In this document: in pieces, positions 38,528 through 48,603 of the stretch | Numbering within the stretch: position 1 is the stretch's first letter | How the letters are laid out: each line of letters starts with the position of its first letter | Assembly: GCA_016342325.1 (NCBI GenBank) | Contig: JAEINR010000008.1 | Span: forward strand, 1 to 64,000 | DNA: 64,000 nucleotides | DNA from: Desulfobacterium sp. | Lineage (GTDB): Bacteria; Desulfobacterota; Desulfobacteria; Desulfobacterales; Desulfobacteraceae | Reading direction: 5' to 3' | Made by a program: the position numbers and the translations under genes | The notes under the pieces: generated by a model | What the model was told of the DNA's origin: nothing | Database searches by the model: none | Seen by the model: the letters and a program-made list of their open reading frames with translations, nothing else

Positions 38528-38845
38528 ATCCATCGATTTGACAGGCGTTTCATATAAAAAACCTTGACAAGGTATAGAGTTATCTGGTTAACGTTAATCG
38601 TTTAAAATGAGCACGGAACAAAAAGGGTGTAAACGATTACTCAGCTAGGAAACCGGTGCTTTGCTTTGTGGTACACGTTTTGAAAAACAGGGGAGAGATA
38701 CTTACATGATGTCTTCCTTGGTTTGTTAAAAAGAATCATCGATCTGTGATAAACCTCAATCAACTGACCCCGAAATTCAATTCATATCCAGGCATAAATT
38801 TTATCATCAGACCGGAAACGGTTAAAGAGTATATAGAGGAGTATT
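38528..38845. promoter_or_regulatory. Intergenic region before sucC, with inverted repeat
   Basis: About 318 bases. A perfect 10-bp inverted repeat TAATCGTTTA (38595-38604)/TAAACGATTA (38640-38649), spaced by 35, follows two TTGACA-like -35 candidates (near 38539 and 38564). It may be a regulator site or hairpin controlling sucC-sucD-fum. No gene seen. Confidence 0.4.
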
Positions 38846-40003
38846 ATGAAGATACATGAGTACCAGGCAAAGGAGCTGTTCAGGACCTTTGGTGTACCTG
38901 TCCCGGACGGGGACGTGGCTTTTTCCGTGGATGGGGCCGTGGACGTCGCCAAGGGGCTTGGGGGCTATCCTGTTGTTGTCAAGGCCCAGATCCATGCCGG
39001 GGGCCGGGGAAAGGGCGGGGGAGTGAAACTTGCCGCCTCCGAAGCCGAAGCCAGGGCGTTTGCCGACGAGATCCTTGGCATGACGCTTGTGACCCACCAG
39101 ACCGGTCCTGAAGGCAGGTTGGTGAATACGCTTCTGGTGGAGGCGGGTCAGGAGATTGCAAAGGAGCTCTATCTGAGCCTTCTGGTGGACAGGGCCACGG
39201 CCGGTATTGTGATCATGGCAAGCCGGGAGGGGGGCATGGACATCGAGGAGGTCGCGGCCACTACCCCTGAAAAGATCATCAAGGTGAGGGTCGATCCCCT
39301 CACGGGTATCCAGGGTTACCATCTCAGGGAGGTGGGATTCGGTCTCGGCCTTCCAGAGGCCGCCCTTAAACCGTTTTCAGTGCTTCTCAAGAATCTCTAT
39401 ACCCTGTTTGTCACAAACGACTGCTCCCTTCTGGAGATCAATCCCCTGATCCTCACCCGGGACGACAGGGTCATGGCCCTGGATGCCAAGGTGGATATCG
39501 ATTCCAACGCCTTGTTCCGGCATAAAGACCTGCTGGCGCTCAGGGACCTTGATGAGGAGGATCCCCTGGAGGTGGAGGCTTCCAAGTTCAACCTCAACTA
39601 CATCAACCTGGACGGGAACGTGGGGAACATCGTCAACGGTGCAGGCCTTGCCATGGCCACCATGGATATCATCAAGAACGCAGGGGCCGAACCCGCCAAC
39701 TTCATGGATGTGGGAGGGGGGGCCACCTCGGAGATGGTGGAGAACGCCTTCAGGATCATTCTCATGGATGAGAAGGTCAAGGCGGTTCTCATCAACATTT
39801 TCGGCGGCATCCTCCGGTGTGACGTCTTTTCCCAGGGCGTTGTCAGCGCCGCAAAAAAGACCGGTATCCGCATTCCCGTTGTGGTTCGCATGGAAGGGAC
39901 CAATGTGGAAGAGGGAAAGAATATCCTTGCCGAGTCCGGTCTGAACCTGATCAATGCCGTGGATTTAAAAGATGCAGCCGCAAAGGTTGCAGCAGCCATA
40001 TAA
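38846..40003 (+). CDS. sucC: Succinyl-CoA ligase subunit beta
   Basis: 385 aa. N-terminal ATP-grasp domain ([20 protein letters not shown] at the start; [16 protein letters not shown] near 45), then a Rossmann-like ligase domain with [10 protein letters not shown] and [11 protein letters not shown]. Works with SucD to interconvert succinyl-CoA and succinate with NTP. A TAGAGGAG site precedes the start. Leads a sucC-sucD-fumarase group, consistent with a running TCA cycle or its reductive arm. Confidence 0.97.
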   Translation: MKIHEYQAKELFRTFGVPVPDGDVAFSVDGAVDVAKGLGGYPVVVKAQIHAGGRGKGGGVKLAASEAEARAFADEILGMTLVTHQTGPEGRLVNTLLVEAGQEIAKELYLSLLVDRATAGIVIMASREGGMDIEEVAATTPEKIIKVRVDPLTGIQGYHLREVGFGLGLPEAALKPFSVLLKNLYTLFVTNDCSLLEINPLILTRDDRVMALDAKVDIDSNALFRHKDLLALRDLDEEDPLEVEASKFNLNYINLDGNVGNIVNGAGLAMATMDIIKNAGAEPANFMDVGGGATSEMVENAFRIILMDEKVKAVLINIFGGILRCDVFSQGVVSAAKKTGIRIPVVVRMEGTNVEEGKNILAESGLNLINAVDLKDAAAKVAAAI

Positions 40004-40093
40004 ACGATAGCGGGCGGAATTTTAGCTTTAGCTCAAATTTAAGTTTTAACCAAAATTTAAGCAAAAACTTGTTTCCGCCATGGGGAGTACGTT

Positions 40094-40963
40094 GTGAGTA
40101 TATTTATAAATAGAGAAACAAAACTCGTTGTCCAGGGTATTACGGGCAAGGAGGGCCGGTTCCATACCCGGCAGTGTATGGAATACGGCACCAATGTGGT
40201 TGCCGGGGTCACCCCGGGCAAGGGCGGCCAGACCATGGATAATGTCCCGGTGTTCAACACGGTCCGTTTGGCGGTTGAGGCAACAGGGGCCAACGCCAGC
40301 ATGATCTTTGTGCCCCCGCCGTTCTGCGCCGACGCCATCATGGAGGCGGCGGACAGCGGGGTGGAACTCATCGTGGCCATCACCGAGGGGATTCCCGTGC
40401 TCGACATGGTAAAGGTGAAGAACTTCCTTGCCACAAAGACCTGCCGGCTCATCGGTCCCAACTGTCCGGGTATCATCACCCCCGGGGAGTGCAAGATCGG
40501 CATCATGCCGGGCAAGATTCACCTGGAAGGAGGTCCTGCAGGGGTGGTTTCCAGGTCCGGGACCCTCACCTACGAGGTGGTGGACCAGCTCACCAAGCTC
40601 GGCATCGGCCAGACCACCTGCATCGGCATCGGCGGCGATCCCGTGAACGGCACCAACTTTATTGATGTGCTCGAGGCCTTTGAGAACGATGCCGAGACCC
40701 AGGGCATTGTCATGGTCGGCGAGATCGGCGGCAGTGGGGAAGAGGAGGCAGCCGCCTACATCAAGGCCCATGTGACCAAGCCCGTGGTGGGCTTCATCGC
40801 AGGATTGACAGCCCCTCCCGGAAGAACAATGGGCCATGCCGGCGCCATCATCAGCGGGAGCAGTGGCACGGGCCAGGCTAAGATCGAGGCCATGGAGCAG
40901 AACGGTATCCGGGTGTGTAAGAATCTGGGTACCCTTGGCGAGCTGTGTAAAGATGTTTTCTGA
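40094..40963 (+). CDS. sucD: Succinyl-CoA ligase subunit alpha
   Basis: 289 aa, the CoA-binding and phosphohistidine subunit. Seen: [14 protein letters not shown] at the N-terminus, [20 protein letters not shown] around 123, and GHAGAIISG with the active His near residue 245. GTG start at 40094 with GGGGAG upstream. Ninety bases after sucC, 23 bases before the fumarase gene. Confidence 0.97.
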   Translation: MSIFINRETKLVVQGITGKEGRFHTRQCMEYGTNVVAGVTPGKGGQTMDNVPVFNTVRLAVEATGANASMIFVPPPFCADAIMEAADSGVELIVAITEGIPVLDMVKVKNFLATKTCRLIGPNCPGIITPGECKIGIMPGKIHLEGGPAGVVSRSGTLTYEVVDQLTKLGIGQTTCIGIGGDPVNGTNFIDVLEAFENDAETQGIVMVGEIGGSGEEEAAAYIKAHVTKPVVGFIAGLTAPPGRTMGHAGAIISGSSGTGQAKIEAMEQNGIRVCKNLGTLGELCKDVF

Positions 40964-40986
40964 TATTGAGCAGTGGGAGGAAAAAA

Positions 40987-42597
40987 ATGACCGCATTCAA
41001 ATATAAGCCCATGTTTCCCCTGGGAAAGGATACCACCGAATACAAACAGGTCTCCAGGGACTATGTCAACCTAAAGGAGTTCGGCGGAAAGGAGGTCCTC
41101 ACCATCGAGCCCCAGGCCCTGACGTTGCTTGCAAAGGCAGCGTTCAAGGAGGTGGCCCACCTTTACCGGCCCGGCCATCTTGCAAAGCTCAAAGGGATCC
41201 TTGACGACTCGGAAAGCAGTGACAACGACAGGTACATCGCCCTTGAGTTGTTGAAGAACGCTGTGATATCCGCCGAAAAGGTCTATCCCATGTGCCAGGA
41301 TACGGGAACGGCCATTGTCATGGGCAAGAAGGGACAGCAGGTCTGGACCTGGTCCGATGACGAGGAGGAGCTCTCAAAGGGCGTGTTCGAGGCCTATACC
41401 GAGAACGCCCTGAGGTACTCCCAGAACGCCCCCATCACCATGTACGAGGAGAAGAACACACGGTGTAACCTGCCGGCCCAGATCGATCTCTATGCCACCC
41501 AGGGTGATGAGTATCGGTTCCTGTTCATGGCCAAGGGCGGGGGGTCTGCCAACAAGACCTTTCTCTACCAGATGACCAAGGCCGTGCTCAACTCCGAGGA
41601 GATCCTGCTGGACTTCATGACCGAGAAAATGAAGAGCCTTGGCACGGCAGCCTGTCCTCCCTATTATCTCTCCTTTGTCATTGGCGGCACCTCGGCCGAA
41701 ACCAACCTCAAGACGGTGAAGCTGGCCTCGACCCGGTATCTGGATACCCTGCCCACAAAAGGGGATGACACCGGCCACGCCTTCAGGGATGTTGCCCTTG
41801 AGAAAAAGGTGCTGGACCGGGCCCGGAATCTCGGCCTTGGCGCCCAGTTCGGGGGCAAGCATTTTGCCCTGGATGTCAGGGTGGTAAGACTCCCCCGCCA
41901 CGGCGCCTCCTGTCCTGTGGGTATCGGTGTCAGCTGCTCCGCCGACCGCCAGATCAAGGCAAAGATCACCCGGAAGGGGCTTTTCATTGAAAAGCTTGAG
42001 GAGAATCCGGCAAAGTTTCTGCCGTTGATAGAGCCTGTGATGGCAGAGGCGGTCAGGGTGGACCTCAACAAGTCCATGGACGAGATCCGGGACCAGCTGA
42101 CGGCATATCCCGTTGCCACAAGGCTTCTCCTTTCCGGCAAGATCATCGTTGCCAGGGATATTGCCCATTCAAAATTCAAGGAGCGCCTGGACAGGGGAGA
42201 GGGACTTCCCGATTACATTAAGGATCACATCATCTACTATGCAGGTCCGGCCAAGACCCCGGACGGCCAGACCTCTGGCGCCCTGGGCCCCACCACGGCA
42301 GGGCGGATGGATCCCTATGTGCCGATCTTCCAGGAGCAGGGGGCTTCCATGGTCATGCTGGCCAAGGGCAACCGTTCCAGCCAGGTGACCGATGCCTGCA
42401 AAAAGTTCGGTGGGTTCTATCTTGGGTCCCCGGGGGGGACTGCCGCACGCCTGGGCCGGGATTTCATCAAAAAGGTGGAGGTCGTGGAGTATGAAGAACT
42501 CGGCATGGAAGCGGTCTTCATGGTGACGGTGGTGGATTTTCCGGCCTTTATCATCGTGGATGACAAGGGCAACGATTTTTACAGTGAACTCATGTAA
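40987..42597 (+). CDS. Class I fumarate hydratase
   Basis: 536-aa oxygen-sensitive [4Fe-4S] fumarase of the FumA/FumB type with both halves fused. Cluster ligands expected at Cys in MCQDTGTA, in [12 protein letters not shown], and in CSADRQ/VGIGVSC region; the C-terminal half has [11 protein letters not shown] and [13 protein letters not shown]. Start at 40987 with GGGAGG six bases upstream. Directly after sucD, so three successive TCA-cycle genes share a transcript. Confidence 0.94.
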   Translation: MTAFKYKPMFPLGKDTTEYKQVSRDYVNLKEFGGKEVLTIEPQALTLLAKAAFKEVAHLYRPGHLAKLKGILDDSESSDNDRYIALELLKNAVISAEKVYPMCQDTGTAIVMGKKGQQVWTWSDDEEELSKGVFEAYTENALRYSQNAPITMYEEKNTRCNLPAQIDLYATQGDEYRFLFMAKGGGSANKTFLYQMTKAVLNSEEILLDFMTEKMKSLGTAACPPYYLSFVIGGTSAETNLKTVKLASTRYLDTLPTKGDDTGHAFRDVALEKKVLDRARNLGLGAQFGGKHFALDVRVVRLPRHGASCPVGIGVSCSADRQIKAKITRKGLFIEKLEENPAKFLPLIEPVMAEAVRVDLNKSMDEIRDQLTAYPVATRLLLSGKIIVARDIAHSKFKERLDRGEGLPDYIKDHIIYYAGPAKTPDGQTSGALGPTTAGRMDPYVPIFQEQGASMVMLAKGNRSSQVTDACKKFGGFYLGSPGGTAARLGRDFIKKVEVVEYEELGMEAVFMVTVVDFPAFIIVDDKGNDFYSELM

Positions 42598-42610
42598 CCG
42601 TTTCAAGCTA

Positions 42611-42691
42611 TAGCTTCTTAGCTCTTATGTTCGCGTTATTTTGGCAAGAGAATCAGAGAACCTCTTTGGTTCTGGCTTGTCCAGGTCAGGG
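42611..42691. repeat. Dispersed stem-loop repeat, copy B
   Basis: Second copy of the element at 13371-13449, about 80% alike by eye, starting 14 bases past the fumarase stop. The left arm is damaged (GCTCTTATGTTC) while the right arm GAGAATCAGAGA is intact, and a perfect second stem AGAACC/GGTTCT follows. Located between convergent genes as in copy A. Confidence 0.7.
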
Positions 42692-42732
42692 ACATATAGC
42701 GGTAACGCCATCCCGCCGGCTCTGTGAATAAA

Positions 42733-42760
42733 AAGGCCCGAAGTCACGACTTCGGGCCTT
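42733..42760 (-). terminator. Terminator of the PAS sensor gene
   Basis: Perfect 12-bp stem AAGGCCCGAAGT/ACTTCGGGCCTT around CACG. On the minus strand it runs into TTTTTATTCA, a good U-tract, 40 bases past the PAS gene stop at 42800. Confidence 0.85.
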
Positions 42761-42799
42761 ACATCTCGCACATCGTCACCATGGCGGGAAGCGCCCTCA

Positions 42800-45313
42800 C
42801 TATTCTAACTTCTTATCCAATCGTTTCTTTTTCGCTTTAATATACCAGCTTTCCTTGCCATAAAGGATATCGGAACACTCAGCGCATAGACCATGGCTGA
42901 ACAAAACCTCTGAATGGCTCTCAATGTATCCTTCCAAATTGTTCCAATACCCTTTATCATCACGAATTTTCTTACATTTGGAGCAGATCGGAAGCAGGCC
43001 ACTCAAGGTCTTAACGTCTTCAAGTGCTTGCTGAAGTTCCGTGATCAGTTTTTCCCGTTCTTTCTCTGTTTTCTTGCGGTCGGTTATATCTCTCGTAATG
43101 GCTATCACAAGTTTTTTATCGCCCAAAAGCATGGCACTGAGTGATATCATAACAGGAAACTGCTTCCCGTTTCGATTCAGGTGTAGCCATTCAAAAATGA
43201 TGGACCCTTCCATAAATGCCGTCTGGATATATTCTTGTGCCAGGTCCTGGGACGATTTTCCATTGGCTTGAAATTTAGGAGACATCCGGGCCGGTGTCAA
43301 CCCAATGAAATCGCTACGTGTTTTTATCTCATATACTTTTAATGCAGCCGTATTGCAATCTATGAACGTGCCGGTGTTCACATCAAGTATTGAGATGGCG
43401 TCAACAGAAGATTCAAAAAGCGTCCTGTATTTTTTATCGTTTTCTTTAATTTTCTCCTCATCCCGTTTGCGCTGGGTGATATCCAATACCTGGATAAGGG
43501 AATTTGTGTGGCCTTTGGAATCCTTATATACGACGCTGCTGATCTGTCCATTTCTAAGTTCACCATTTTTATGGATAAATGAAAACTCATAAAAATCCGG
43601 TACATCCTCTCCGCGATGTCGTTTTGAAAATCTTTCAACAGCCAGTTCCTTGCTTTTTCCCGTTAGCATAAAAAAGAAAGGTTTGCCAATGATCTGCTCT
43701 TTTCTGTAGCCTGACATGTTGCAGAACTCGTTGTTTGCGAAAATATATTGCGAATCATCGTTGATAATGGCAATGCCCATGGGTGAATTTTCCACTACAG
43801 ATCGATACCTTTCCTCACTCTCATGGAGCGCCTGCTCGACCTGCTTTCGTTTGGTTATGTCAATGTGGGTGCCTGTTACTCGCAATGGCTTGCCGTCAAT
43901 GTCCCAGTCCATTACCTTACCCCGGGTAAATATCCATATCCAGTCCCTGTTCTTGGGCCGAATTCTATATTCAGCTTCAAAATAGGGCCTACGGCCTTCC
44001 AAATGTGCGTTCATTTTTTTTCCGATATGGGGTTTGTCATCCGGATGAACAAGTCCTTGCCACGATTCCATATTGGGCTTGATTGTATCAATATCGTATC
44101 CCACCATCTCTGCCCAGCGATCGTTGGAAACCACTTGCCCGGTCTGAATGTTCCAGTCCCATAGGCCCAGATCGCCGCCCTTGAGAGCCAGTTCCAGCCG
44201 TTCTTCGTTGCGTTTCAGCTTTTCGGTCTGCTGGTTGATACGCTCTTTTAGTAAGGCATTGCTTGTTTCGAGTATTTGCTGGCGGATGCGAAAAAAACCG
44301 GCACTTATCACCAGGAGGAAAACTGCGAAAAATATACCTGAGATAATGCGCTGCATTCGGAGACCATAAAGGGTTTTGTTGATTTCAATATCCGGGGCGG
44401 AGAGGCAGATTATTAATTTGTGATCACCAACCACCGCCGAATTCCAAACGATCAACTTACGTGAAAGCCGGTCGCCCCGTTTGACCGTAAAGCTGTATTC
44501 ATCCGCTCCGGAAGGTTCGCTTATCAAGCGTTTGTCTACTTGAATTAATTCGGCGTATTGGGCGTGCATTCCATCAAAAATAGTTTTGCCGATGATCTCA
44601 GTCTCGTTGTCATAAACAACGGTTCCCCGTTCATCAATAAGATAACCTGCCCCATATTGGCCTGAACCTAGGGGGGCGATATAGTGATGAATGATCGGTT
44701 TCAGGTCGACAATAACTGCCAGCACGCCCCGCATTGATTCGTCCACCCGGATAGGAAAAAGCATCCCGAATAACTGATGTTTTTGGGTGATGTTAAAAAA
44801 AGGAATAAGCGGTCCCGTTTCCATGACCGTTAATTCCGCCCAGTGCTCAGAAGCCCATTCCACAGCCAGTCGGTTTGCCTCAACCCCTGGAGGTGAGCTT
44901 TTGCTTTGGGTTTGTATCACATGTCCCGGAGCGTCCAGGAATACATGGGCCAGATTTTCCGGATAAACGGCCTGCTCATATATAAACAGTTCGCGTAAAG
45001 ACTTTAAATCGCGCTTTCCTGAAGCAAACTCGGGCAAGGAATGGGCGGCCAGTATACTGGCTTCTTTTAAGATTCCTTTTATGCTGGCTTCCAGGGCGAT
45101 TTTTGCAAGTAAAACCTGGGTGGTCTGCTGGTCCTGAAAGTTCTTTTCATGTTGCAGAATGATTTTTTTATTAAAGAACAAGGTTACAATAACCAATATG
45201 GCTATCACCGATAATACGGTAGAGATGAGTATGATAATATTTTTTCGCTCAGAAGCGGATGAAAAGATTGCTTCCTTGTCGGTCAAAGGCTTTTGCATAG
45301 TTGGCTGATCCAT
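42800..45313 (-). CDS. Cache-PAS-PAS-PAS sensor with Cys-motif tail, no kinase
   Basis: 837-aa inner-membrane sensor. Two membrane helices (about 25-48 and 327-345) flank a periplasmic Cache-like domain; three PAS domains follow (about 368-490, 500-615, 625-745), each closing with a DIT/RK-type motif. The tail (about 765-837) has LSGLLPICSKCKKIRDDKGY and HSEVLFSHGLCAECSD, two CxxC pairs that would bind metal. No HisKA, HATPase, GGDEF, EAL or output domain exists, so how it signals is unknown. The tail is one I know from Desulfobacterota and Geobacter-like sensors and regulators, where its role is undefined. Confidence 0.85.
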   Translation of the reverse strand: MDQPTMQKPLTDKEAIFSSASERKNIIILISTVLSVIAILVIVTLFFNKKIILQHEKNFQDQQTTQVLLAKIALEASIKGILKEASILAAHSLPEFASGKRDLKSLRELFIYEQAVYPENLAHVFLDAPGHVIQTQSKSSPPGVEANRLAVEWASEHWAELTVMETGPLIPFFNITQKHQLFGMLFPIRVDESMRGVLAVIVDLKPIIHHYIAPLGSGQYGAGYLIDERGTVVYDNETEIIGKTIFDGMHAQYAELIQVDKRLISEPSGADEYSFTVKRGDRLSRKLIVWNSAVVGDHKLIICLSAPDIEINKTLYGLRMQRIISGIFFAVFLLVISAGFFRIRQQILETSNALLKERINQQTEKLKRNEERLELALKGGDLGLWDWNIQTGQVVSNDRWAEMVGYDIDTIKPNMESWQGLVHPDDKPHIGKKMNAHLEGRRPYFEAEYRIRPKNRDWIWIFTRGKVMDWDIDGKPLRVTGTHIDITKRKQVEQALHESEERYRSVVENSPMGIAIINDDSQYIFANNEFCNMSGYRKEQIIGKPFFFMLTGKSKELAVERFSKRHRGEDVPDFYEFSFIHKNGELRNGQISSVVYKDSKGHTNSLIQVLDITQRKRDEEKIKENDKKYRTLFESSVDAISILDVNTGTFIDCNTAALKVYEIKTRSDFIGLTPARMSPKFQANGKSSQDLAQEYIQTAFMEGSIIFEWLHLNRNGKQFPVMISLSAMLLGDKKLVIAITRDITDRKKTEKEREKLITELQQALEDVKTLSGLLPICSKCKKIRDDKGYWNNLEGYIESHSEVLFSHGLCAECSDILYGKESWYIKAKKKRLDKKLE

Positions 45314-45540
45314 TTAAAACAATACTGTTCACGCATCTAAACCAAATGTATAAAATTATAACCAAAAAACTATCAGGCTATTGGTCAAATGGCAATATGA
45401 AATATGGTCATACCCTTTGGCAAAGAGGGGGGGGCCGATGTCCGGGGAGAGTTCTTTTGCACCGGGGGTTGCCATTTTAATCAAATGGGATTAAATTCGG
45501 GTCTCTAATTGGCGATAAAGGATGAAAGGAAATAAATGTT

Positions 45541-46908
45541 GTGAAAGTTGTTAAGATTGGCGGCGGCTGCTTAAAAGGGAAGAAGACCATCGATGGGATC
45601 CTGGATCTTGTGGAGGAGAGGGGACCTGGAAATATCTTTGTTGTTTCGGCATTGAACGGAATAACGGATATCCTGATCAAGGGCATGGCGGATGCCCTCG
45701 TGGATGAGAGTACAATCGCCCCTCTGATGGGACGTCTGAAAAACAAACACATGGTTGTGGCCCGGCATATTGTTCGGGATACCGGACATCTTAAACGTTT
45801 TTCCAAGGATCTGAACACAGCCCTTCTGAAACTTGAGAGATACTATTACGGCCTTAACTTTACCGCCGAGATCTCTCCTAAAATGCGGGATACCATCAGC
45901 AGTTTTGGTGAGCGCATCAGTGCGGAGCTGCTCTCTGCGGCTGTTTTGTCCCGGGGGGTTCCTTCGGCCTGCCGGATGCCCCATGATATCGGTCTTGTGA
46001 CCGATGGTAAGTTCGGGGATGCCTCGGCTGATCTGGAAGTGACCCGGAAAAACTTCAAAAAACACCTGACCCCGCTTGTGGGGAAAAAGGTCGTTCTCTT
46101 TATTCCGGGGTTTTACGGGATCAGCGAGAACGGAGACATTACCACTTTTGGAAGGGGCGGCAGCGATTATTCGGCAGCCGTTGCCACGGTGGCAATGGAG
46201 GCCGGGATTTTGGAATTCTGGAAGGATGTGGCAGGGTTCATGAGTGCGGACCCCCGGATTGTCAGCGATGCTGAGTTGATTCCGGTTCTTTCCTATGGCG
46301 AGGCGGCCGAGCTCTGTTATTTCGGCGCAAAAATTCTCCACCCCCGGGCCGTGGAGCCGGTGAGGCGGTATGGCCTGGACATTGCCATCAAAAGCACCCT
46401 GGACCCGGATACGGCCGGGAGTCTCATCACCAGTGAAAGCCCGGAAACCGAGCAGGTGGTTAAAAGTGTGACCCAGAACACGGAGATCGGCATTTTAAAA
46501 ATCCATGCATCGGGCATGGGGGCGCGGCCCGGCATGCTCGCCACGGTGGTGGGGTGTGTGACAGACAAAGGCATCAACATCAAATCTGTGGTTACTTCCC
46601 AGACTTGCATCAGTCTGCTTCTTGATTATGGGGATCTTGAAACCGGTTATAGCGCCCTGAAGACTATGGACCCCATGCCATTTCGCAGCATCGAAAAGGA
46701 AGAGGATGTCGCGCTTCTGGGGGTTGTCGGAGAGGGGCTCAGCACCCGGAAAGGGGTGGCAGGTCGTTGTTTTACCGCAATGGATGAGGCTGGCGTGAAT
46801 GTGGAGATGATCTCCTTTGGGCCCTCCCGGGTTGCGCTTTATTTTATTGTTCAGAAGAATGATCTTAAGCGGGCGGTCCGCGCTATTCACAAAACCTTTT
46901 TTGCTTAG
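45541..46908 (+). CDS. lysC: Aspartate kinase
   Basis: 455-aa aspartokinase, first step to lysine, threonine and methionine. Kinase domain start KIGGGCLKG (residues 5-13) replaces the commoner KFGGTSV; further FGRGGSDYSAA (about 207), SADPRI (about 235) and GEAAELCYFGAKILHPRAVEP follow. Two ACT domains lie at about 315-455 for feedback control. GTG start at 45541 after AAAGGA. It stands alone with its own terminator. The unusual N-terminal motif leaves a small chance of a related amino-acid kinase. Confidence 0.88.
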   Translation: MKVVKIGGGCLKGKKTIDGILDLVEERGPGNIFVVSALNGITDILIKGMADALVDESTIAPLMGRLKNKHMVVARHIVRDTGHLKRFSKDLNTALLKLERYYYGLNFTAEISPKMRDTISSFGERISAELLSAAVLSRGVPSACRMPHDIGLVTDGKFGDASADLEVTRKNFKKHLTPLVGKKVVLFIPGFYGISENGDITTFGRGGSDYSAAVATVAMEAGILEFWKDVAGFMSADPRIVSDAELIPVLSYGEAAELCYFGAKILHPRAVEPVRRYGLDIAIKSTLDPDTAGSLITSESPETEQVVKSVTQNTEIGILKIHASGMGARPGMLATVVGCVTDKGINIKSVVTSQTCISLLLDYGDLETGYSALKTMDPMPFRSIEKEEDVALLGVVGEGLSTRKGVAGRCFTAMDEAGVNVEMISFGPSRVALYFIVQKNDLKRAVRAIHKTFFA

Positions 46909-46944
46909 CGGTTGCCCCGGCAGCGCCGCCGGGGACCAACCCAA

Positions 46945-46984
46945 AAACCGGCCAGGGAACCAGGAATGCAGCCTGGCCGGTTTT
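46945..46984 (+). terminator. Terminator after lysC
   Basis: Stem AAACCGGCCAGG/CCTGGCCGGTTT around a 15-nt loop, then TTTTGTCT, 37 bases past the lysC stop. Confidence 0.85.
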
Positions 46985-47117
46985 GTCTCCATTGCCTTGG
47001 CTGAAACCGGATATAAAGCCGTTCCATCCATGTCAACAAATATAAGGGGGGATTAAAAAGGCAGAGCCAATTGATTTGACCCTGCCTTAGCGAATGCACG
47101 ACTAAATATCGTTGCCG

Positions 47118-47822
47118 TTATTTTTTTAGGTTTCTTCTGCCGACTGCTGCAAAACCGAGGAGCCCAAGGCCAAGGAGGAGCATTGGGGCCGGTTCTGGTG
47201 TTGGGATGATTTCTACATCGTCCAGAAAACCCCCTAGGGTATTTTCAATTCCAGTGGCTGAGAACATAAGCTCATAATCTGCTGCTGTTTCAACGTTAAA
47301 TGAATAGCTATATTCAAGCCAGTCCATAAAATCGTCTCTCACTCCATCAGCGCTGCCGGAGAGTAGCGGATCTTCTTGAGGGGTGAGATTGCTGTTATAT
47401 ATCCAAAAATCTATGCCATTGTCATTGGGGGTATGGGTTCGAGCCATATACCAGAAAGAAAGGTTATACATGCCGCGGTCTAAAAAAACAGTTTGCGTAA
47501 TAGAACTGTTAGAGTTTGGATAAGGGTGGCTGTCGAGTTCTACATAAAAATTCTGGGAATGAGCCTGGACAACAGTATTATATTGAATTTCAACTCCTGA
47601 ATCACTATCGCCGGAGCGCCATCCCTCAATGGAGTCATATACATCCCATTGCCCGGATACCATCTCATCTAGTTTGATTTTATTGACGAGACCTTTATCC
47701 GGAGAATAGTTTTGTATACTGTCAAAGTTTCCGTTCACTAATGGTAATGCGCTTGAGGTTCCTGCAATACCAGCCAATATGGATGTAAACAAAAATATTA
47801 CAAGTAATTTTTTCATTTTCAT
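47118..47822 (-). CDS. PEP-CTERM exported protein, DUF642-like
   Basis: 234 aa. Signal peptide (about 1-25), a beta-sandwich body like DUF642 (LVNGNFDS, GWRSGDSDSGVEIQYN, FYVELDSH), and a C-terminal PEP-CTERM sorting tag: PTPEPAPM, hydrophobic GLGLLGFAAVG and basic RRNLKK. Such tags are processed by exosortase and usually accompany exopolysaccharide production. No exosortase gene is in view. Start at 47822 with AAGGA five bases upstream; the frame's earlier ATG at 47849 is weaker. Final location probably outside the cell or in the biofilm matrix. Confidence 0.85.
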   Translation of the reverse strand: MKMKKLLVIFLFTSILAGIAGTSSALPLVNGNFDSIQNYSPDKGLVNKIKLDEMVSGQWDVYDSIEGWRSGDSDSGVEIQYNTVVQAHSQNFYVELDSHPYPNSNSSITQTVFLDRGMYNLSFWYMARTHTPNDNGIDFWIYNSNLTPQEDPLLSGSADGVRDDFMDWLEYSYSFNVETAADYELMFSATGIENTLGGFLDDVEIIPTPEPAPMLLLGLGLLGFAAVGRRNLKK

Positions 47823-48260
47823 GTGTCCTTTCAACCCTAGCGAAGACAAACAAACCGTCTTCCCATGGTTCCTTTGAGGTTCTCGTCCATATTTCTGTAA
47901 CCGTTCTGCCTTTGTTATCTATTGAATAACCAATAGCAATGAATATGCCAGTATCTTGAAAGTTGGGGTAAGTTGCTGAATTGGTAGGGAAATATAGGGC
48001 AGGGTGTGCCGTGTTTGTTTTATGCTATTGTTAAAGTGTTACGTTTAGTAAATAAAAAGGCCTACTTTATGTGTTTTTATGTAAAAAAGGTAACATATTC
48101 GGTCTTGAACAACGCATATTGTGATAATAGTCTGATGTTTTTGGAAACACATAGGAAGGTAAGCCATAAAAAAATCCTTTTTTGCACCAGCGTGGCCCTG
48201 AATGGAGACACCCTGGGTAAAAAGGATATTTAAAGCTTAAGTAACTGAAATGATAGTTTT
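47823..48260. other. Intergenic region upstream of the PEP-CTERM gene
   Basis: About 440 bases. Short frames only. Looked for the -24/-12 sigma-54 pattern often found before PEP-CTERM genes: GC and CC pairs near 47999-48010 have the wrong spacing (8 instead of 10). Nothing else recognised. Confidence 0.35.
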
Positions 48261-48336
48261 TGGTGGAGCTGAGGGGGATCGAACCCCTGACCTCATGGCT
48301 GCCAGCCATGCGCTCTCCCAGCTGAGCTACAGCCCC
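48261..48336 (-). tRNA. tRNA-Ala (GGC), copy 1
   Basis: 76 bases including encoded CCA. On the minus strand: acceptor GGGGCTG pairs with CAGCTCC; D arm TAGCTCAGCTGGGAGAGC; anticodon stem CATGG/CCATG with loop CTGGCAG, anticodon GGC; T arm with GGTTCGATCC. Identical in sequence to the copy at 49928-50003 and about 1.67 kb from it. Confidence 0.97.
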
Positions 48337-48352
48337 TCCTAAAAACAGCGTC

Positions 48353-48381
48353 TTTATAGTCTATGGGGCTTTCCGTGTCAA
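48353..48381 (-). promoter_or_regulatory. Promoter of tRNA-Ala copy 1
   Basis: On the minus strand TTGACA (48376-48381), 17 bases, TATAAA (48353-48358), ending 17 bases before the tRNA. Near-consensus sigma-70 promoter. Confidence 0.85.
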
Positions 48382-48603
48382 CTAAAAAAACAATCACGCT
48401 GTTTTTTTGAAGCTTACTTTTGCGGGTGCCTCAAATAATTGCCGATTAATACCCTAGGTTTGATTCTGTCAACCGTGCTGGCCTGAATGTCCATCCTTCG
48501 TTCCAATATATTTCATTCTGCAACTTCTTTATTGCCTTCTTAATTGATGATAACGTTCTTTATATGCACGAAATTCAAATACCTGTATGGGATTTTTTTA
48601 TTA

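Noticed and set aside
47823-48010. Sigma-54 promoter for the PEP-CTERM gene
   Set aside because: The candidate GC and CC pairs are eight bases apart where ten are required.
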